A DNA stretch of 9,148 nucleotides, taken from an uncultured Cetobacterium sp. GTDB lineage: Bacteria; Fusobacteriota; Fusobacteriia; Fusobacteriales; Fusobacteriaceae. The first letter of the stretch is position 1, and each line of letters starts with the position of its first letter. Location of the stretch: assembly GCA_900766645.1 (NCBI GenBank), contig CAAFWD010000219.1, positions 1 to 9,148 on the forward strand. Direction: 5' to 3'. This document shows positions 6,682-9,148 of the stretch, piece after piece. Both the position numbers and the translations under genes were made by a program. The notes beneath the pieces are model-generated. The model was not told the DNA's origin. It saw only the letters and a list, made by a program, of their open reading frames with translations, and did not search any database.

Positions 6682-8079
6682 TTAATTTTGAGAAAATAAA
6701 AGAGTATCTCCCATTAAGAGAGTAACATCTCCTTTGGGAGTTATATAGTTATTCTCTCTTTTTATAGACACTATTAACATTCCTTTAGGAAGTTCTAACT
6801 CTTTGATCTTTTGATTTACATATTGAGAGTTTTTATCCAGTATCATTTTTTTAAGTGCAAGTTCCTCTAACTCCTCTATTTCTATAAATTTATCTTCATC
6901 TGAATTTTCTTCAAAAAGATTCAATTTTTTACCTACATATTTAAGGGTCATTCCTTGTAGTAAAACAGAGAATACAACGATGTAAAAGGTTAAATTGAAC
7001 ATACCTTGAGCATTTGGTAATCCCTCTGTTATAGCCATCGTTGCAAAAATTATAGGAACAGCTCCTTTTAATCCAGCCCATGAGATAAAAAATTTTTCTT
7101 TATTATTAAATTTAAATGGCCATAAAAGAGTATACACAGTGATTATTCTAATGCCAATTATCATAATAACTGACAGTAAGCTTCCTATTAGAATATAATC
7201 TAGAAGTTGACTAGGAAAAACAAGAAGACCTAACATTACAAACATTCCAATTTGCATAAACCATGTTATTAATCTCATATTTCTAATAGAGTTTAATTTA
7301 TAATTAAATTGCTTATTACCAATCATTATACTAGCTATATATATCGCTAAAAATCCATTTCCATCTAAAAGTGTAGCAAGTCCAAAACATATAAAAAGTA
7401 TACCAATTAGATGAATAGTTAAAAATTCTTCTCTAACTATTTTTATATAACGAGCTAAAGGTAAAGTAATTAAACCAAATAGATAACCTATAAATGCTCC
7501 TAAGGTAATTTGTTTAAAAAGAAAAATTACTCCTGTAATAATAGATGTATTTGTATTTTCCTTAAAAAATGAAAGTAGAAAAAGAATTAGAGCATACGCC
7601 ATTGGGTCGTTACTTCCAGACTCTATTTCAACAACTGATTTTACACTTTTTTTTAATTTAGAATCTCCTAAAATAGACATAACTGCTGCTGCATCAGTTG
7701 ACGAAACCATGGCACTAAATAAAAGGGCTTCTTTTAAAGTAAAATTTGTTAAGTAATAAACAGCTATTCCCGATAATCCAGCAGTTAAAAGAACCCCTAA
7801 AGTTGCTAATGTACCACTAGGAGAAATTGAATTTTTAACATCCTCTTTCTTTGTTTCTAATCCCCCTGAAAAAATTATGAACATCAAAGCCACTGTTCCT
7901 AAATTTTGAGCAACTAAAGCGTTGTCAAAATATATTTTTCCAATGCCCTCTGATCCAGCTAACATTCCAATTAATAAAAACATTATTAGAAGTGGGATTT
8001 CTAATTTTTTAGATATTCTTATTGAAAATAAACTTAATAGTATAATTATTCCAGTAACTAATATTATATTTCCGATCAT
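6682..8079 (-). CDS. nhaP2: K+/H+ antiporter of the CPA1 family with C-terminal TrkA_C domain (NhaP2/CvrA type)
   Basis: A 465-residue inner-membrane cation/proton antiporter. Residues 1-380 hold about 12 hydrophobic helices with the family's ion-path motifs: LIGMLAGSEGIG (36-47), SSTDAAAV (126-133), ESGSNDPMAY (153-162, with the conserved Asn-Asp pair at 157-158) and WAGLKGAVPIIFA (334-346). A cytosolic tail follows, and residues about 408-465 (KKMILDKNSQYVNQKIKELELPKG onward, ending GDTLLFSQN) form an RCK_C/TrkA_C domain that senses ligands or nucleotides to gate transport. This architecture is that of the NhaP2/CvrA potassium/proton antiporters; E. coli CvrA is longer, with an extra C-terminal domain absent here. 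Cation preference (K+ versus Na+) is inferred. A strong AAGGAGG site (8087-8093) precedes the ATG. The gene lies 50 bp downstream of the small exported-protein gene and probably shares its promoter at 8559-8587. Confidence 0.9.
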   Translation of the reverse strand: MIGNIILVTGIIILLSLFSIRISKKLEIPLLIMFLLIGMLAGSEGIGKIYFDNALVAQNLGTVALMFIIFSGGLETKKEDVKNSISPSGTLATLGVLLTAGLSGIAVYYLTNFTLKEALLFSAMVSSTDAAAVMSILGDSKLKKSVKSVVEIESGSNDPMAYALILFLLSFFKENTNTSIITGVIFLFKQITLGAFIGYLFGLITLPLARYIKIVREEFLTIHLIGILFICFGLATLLDGNGFLAIYIASIMIGNKQFNYKLNSIRNMRLITWFMQIGMFVMLGLLVFPSQLLDYILIGSLLSVIMIIGIRIITVYTLLWPFKFNNKEKFFISWAGLKGAVPIIFATMAITEGLPNAQGMFNLTFYIVVFSVLLQGMTLKYVGKKLNLFEENSDEDKFIEIEELEELALKKMILDKNSQYVNQKIKELELPKGMLIVSIKRENNYITPKGDVTLLMGDTLLFSQN

Positions 8080-8129
8080 AGATTAACCTCCTTCATTCTT
8101 TAAAATTTATAATAAATTAAAGAAGCTTT

Positions 8130-8513
8130 TTAAATTCTTAAAACTCTATTTTTATATCTATTTAAAATTGTAAGTGTTAATTTATTGATTTTAAAAAAAT
8201 ATAAAGAGTTAAGATTATTTAAATAAACTTTTAACATTGAAGAAAAATTAAAATTTATTAAATAAGTATGAAAATTATGATTATTAAAATCATCTTCTTT
8301 TTTATTTCTATTTTTATCTAATGAGGTTGTTAATTCTAAACTTTTTCTTGAAAAATTTAATAAAATAGTGGTATCTCTTTTTTTATTTTTAAACTCATTT
8401 ATTTTTTCAGTGGTAAAAAAATATTGATATGGTTTCTCTTTTATCTCCTCTATAATATTTCCAAAGATTGAAATAATAGAAAGAAATAAAAGTAAAAATA
8501 TTTTATTTCTCAT
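8130..8513 (-). CDS. Small exported protein of unknown function
   Basis: A 127-residue protein I do not recognise. It opens with a clear Sec signal peptide: basic MRNK, a hydrophobic core at residues 5-17 (IFLLLFLSIISIF), then polar sequence from about residue 19; no lipobox Cys is present, so it should be released into the periplasm or outside. The mature part is rich in Asn, Lys, Phe and Leu, with a charged Lys/Asp/Asn stretch (65-80) and alternating hydrophobic/polar segments such as TTILLNFSRKSLELTTSL (48-65) that suggest beta strands. The SD AGGAGAG and a good minus-strand promoter (TATAAT at 8559-8564) support expression. It lies 50 bp upstream of the antiporter gene in the same direction. 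It has no Cys or Trp. The composition is more AT-driven than in the neighbours, so it could be fast-evolving or a remnant of a longer protein. Confidence 0.65.
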   Translation of the reverse strand: MRNKIFLLLFLSIISIFGNIIEEIKEKPYQYFFTTEKINEFKNKKRDTTILLNFSRKSLELTTSLDKNRNKKEDDFNNHNFHTYLINFNFSSMLKVYLNNLNSLYFFKINKLTLTILNRYKNRVLRI

Positions 8514-8558
8514 ATATTTCTCTCCTATTTAAAATTATCTATGGTCTGATGAATGAGT

Positions 8559-8587
8559 ATTATACACGTTTTTTGAATTACTTTCTA
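8559..8587 (-). promoter_or_regulatory. Sigma-70-type promoter for the exported protein-antiporter operon
   Basis: Read on the minus strand, a perfect TATAAT -10 (8559-8564) is separated by 17 bp from TAGAAA (8582-8587, four of six -35 bases). It lies 45 bp upstream of the ATG at 8513. It is back to back with the promoter of the small membrane protein, whose elements end about 26 bp away. Confidence 0.55.
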
Positions 8588-8612
8588 TTAAAAAATTAAG
8601 ATATAGCAAAGA

Positions 8613-8641
8613 TTGCCATATTATGGCCATAATTATATGAT
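8613..8641 (+). promoter_or_regulatory. Near-consensus sigma-70 promoter for the small membrane protein
   Basis: TTGCCA (8613-8618, five of six) and TATGAT (8636-8641, five of six) are separated by exactly 17 bp. The ATG of the small membrane protein lies 44 bp downstream of the -10, with an AAAGGAG site between. The spacer is filled by palindromic sequence described separately, so this strong core promoter is probably repressed under some condition. Confidence 0.65.
8615..8633. promoter_or_regulatory. Overlapping palindromes in the promoter spacer, candidate operator
   Basis: Two perfect inverted repeats overlap here: GCCATA-T-TATGGC (8615-8627) and ATTATGGCCATAAT (8620-8633). Together they give three GCCATA half-sites in alternating orientation, the two direct ones 11 bp apart, one helical turn. 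They run from within the -35 to just before the -10, where a bound protein would block RNA polymerase. The repeats are seen; the repressor is unknown. Confidence 0.5.
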
Positions 8642-8685
8642 AAAATTTGTTTATAAAGAATAAAGTTTATATAAAAGGAGAAGTT

Positions 8686-8904
8686 ATGTTTTTAATTTTA
8701 TTAATTATTATTATTTTATTGCTTCTATCTAATAGAGATGGAGCTAATTGTTGCAGTTCAGGAAAATCAAATAAAGTTTTAAATCTGTTAATTGGTATAA
8801 TTGTATTTTTCTTTATTATACATATATTATTCTCTATATTTGGGATAACTCATTTTAGATTTATGAATCTTGGATTTAGAAGTTTTCCATTTGGATGCTT
8901 CTAG
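8686..8904 (+). CDS. Small two-helix membrane protein with a CysCys pair, unknown function
   Basis: A 72-residue membrane protein. Two hydrophobic helices (residues about 2-14 and 32-53) flank a short polar loop, SNRDGANCCSSGKSNK (15-30), carrying adjacent cysteines C22 and C23; the tail (54-72) is Phe- and Gly-rich and ends with GCF. I chose the ATG at 8686 because AAAGGAG (8674-8680) sits 5 nt upstream. A TTG at 8647 would add 13 residues (ending KGE) but that extension is translated from the leader and SD itself and lies close behind the promoter. I do not recognise a family. The adjacent Cys pair and a probable operator in the promoter would suit a small protein made in response to a metal, redox or envelope signal, but this is inference. 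It is transcribed divergently from the exported protein-antiporter operon. Confidence 0.65.
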   Translation: MFLILLIIIILLLLSNRDGANCCSSGKSNKVLNLLIGIIVFFFIIHILFSIFGITHFRFMNLGFRSFPFGCF

Positions 8905-9035
8905 TAGTTTGCAATACAAAAAATCGTTTTAAACAGCTTTTAAGGGGCTCCAAAAATATTTTTCGACACTTAATACTAAGAAAAATATAACTTTAAATTA
9001 GCATGTATAAACTCCTTATAAAGCATTTAAAAAAT
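8905..9035 (+). other. Noncoding stretch, probable 3' untranslated region
   Basis: No open frame of useful length exists on either strand. The stretch holds a perfect 12-base palindrome AAAAATATTTTT (8952-8963) and reads into the terminator that follows, so it is most simply the long 3' end of the small membrane protein transcript. An independent small RNA is possible but no promoter stands out. From 9084 to the window edge I see only A/T-rich sequence without a supportable gene. Confidence 0.4.
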
Positions 9036-9083
9036 ACCCTCTATAATATCTCAATAGTTGAGACTTTATAGAGGGTTATTTTT
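9036..9083. terminator. Large two-part hairpin terminator, probably bidirectional
   Basis: The lower stem is ACCCTCTATAA (9036-9046) paired with TTATAGAGGGT (9066-9076), 11 perfect pairs. After a 2x2 internal bulge, an upper stem TCTCAA (9049-9054) pairs with TTGAGA (9058-9063) around a TAG loop. The plus strand continues into TTATTTTT (9076-9083), a good U-tract; the minus strand continues into TATTTTTT, so a gene entering from the right could end here too. Confidence 0.85.
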
Positions 9084-9148
9084 ATATTAAAAGATAAAAA
9101 AAATTTATTTTTTTGAAAAAACAGCATTAACTCAACTTAAAATTTTTC

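Noticed and set aside
8615..8633. CRISPR-like or mobile-element terminal repeats
   Set aside because: The palindromes are single, confined to one promoter spacer, and no transposase, target duplication or spaced repeat series is present anywhere in the window.
8647..8685. TTG-initiated N-terminal extension of the small membrane protein
   Set aside because: The 13 extra residues come from the mRNA leader and the AAAGGAG site itself; the ATG at 8686 is correctly spaced from that site.
8970..8977. ATACTAAG, similar to the inverted TTTAGTAT motif of the LysR region
   Set aside because: It has one mismatch, lies far from the regulator and is in a transcript 3' end; expected by chance in A/T-rich DNA.
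8992..9017. Minus-strand AAGGAG (9012-9017) followed after 7 nt by ATG (9004)
   Set aside because: The frame ends after three codons (Met-Leu-Ile-stop), so there is no gene; it is a chance match or remnant without further support.
9085..9148. Possible end of a minus-strand gene entering from the right edge
   Set aside because: Short frames exist ending at 9127-9129, but too few codons are visible in this A/T-rich sequence to support a coding call.

Overview
The window is AT-rich DNA whose genes make heavy use of AGA, ATA and TTA codons and carry strong AAGGAG-type ribosome binding sites. The lipoprotein signal, the gene families and the overall style fit a low-GC anaerobe, most likely a member of the Fusobacteriota (Fusobacterium/Cetobacterium type). 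A Clostridium-like host cannot be excluded from sequence alone. There are no rRNA or tRNA genes, CRISPR arrays, transposases or phage genes.

Layout. (1) 1-2187, minus strand: a compact operon reads leftward, LysR-type regulator, then an FMN nitroreductase-family protein, then an AlkD-like DNA alkylation repair protein that runs off the left edge. (2) 2188-2325: a divergent intergenic region with an extended -10 promoter for the plus strand and three copies of the octamer TTTAGTAT (two direct, one inverted), the best candidates for regulator binding sites. (3) 2326-5440, plus strand: a three-gene operon encoding a family-5 peptide-type solute-binding lipoprotein, a DUF4438 protein of unknown function with a KOW-like motif, and an aspartate/glutamate racemase-family enzyme. 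No ABC permease or ATPase lies beside the binding protein. (4) 5540-6625, plus strand: a stand-alone copy of the catalytic domain of MprF-type aminoacyl-phosphatidylglycerol synthases, without the flippase half; it ends at a strong bidirectional terminator. (5) 6682-8513, minus strand: a small exported protein of unknown function followed by a CPA1-type K+/H+ antiporter with a C-terminal RCK/TrkA_C domain. (6) 8686-8904, plus strand: a 72-residue two-helix membrane protein with a CysCys pair. It is driven by a near-consensus promoter whose spacer holds overlapping palindromes that look like a repressor operator. (7) 8905-9148: noncoding, with a large bidirectional terminator at 9036-9083.

How the genes may work together. 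The LysR regulator is divergent from the binding protein/DUF4438/racemase operon, the classic arrangement in which such a regulator controls its neighbour. The operon looks like capture and conversion of a small peptide or amino-acid-derived compound, with racemization as one step. The role of DUF4438 is unknown, which makes this operon the most promising candidate for an undescribed pathway here. The MprF-like enzyme and the antiporter may both affect the cell envelope and ion balance, but nothing in the sequence links them to each other.
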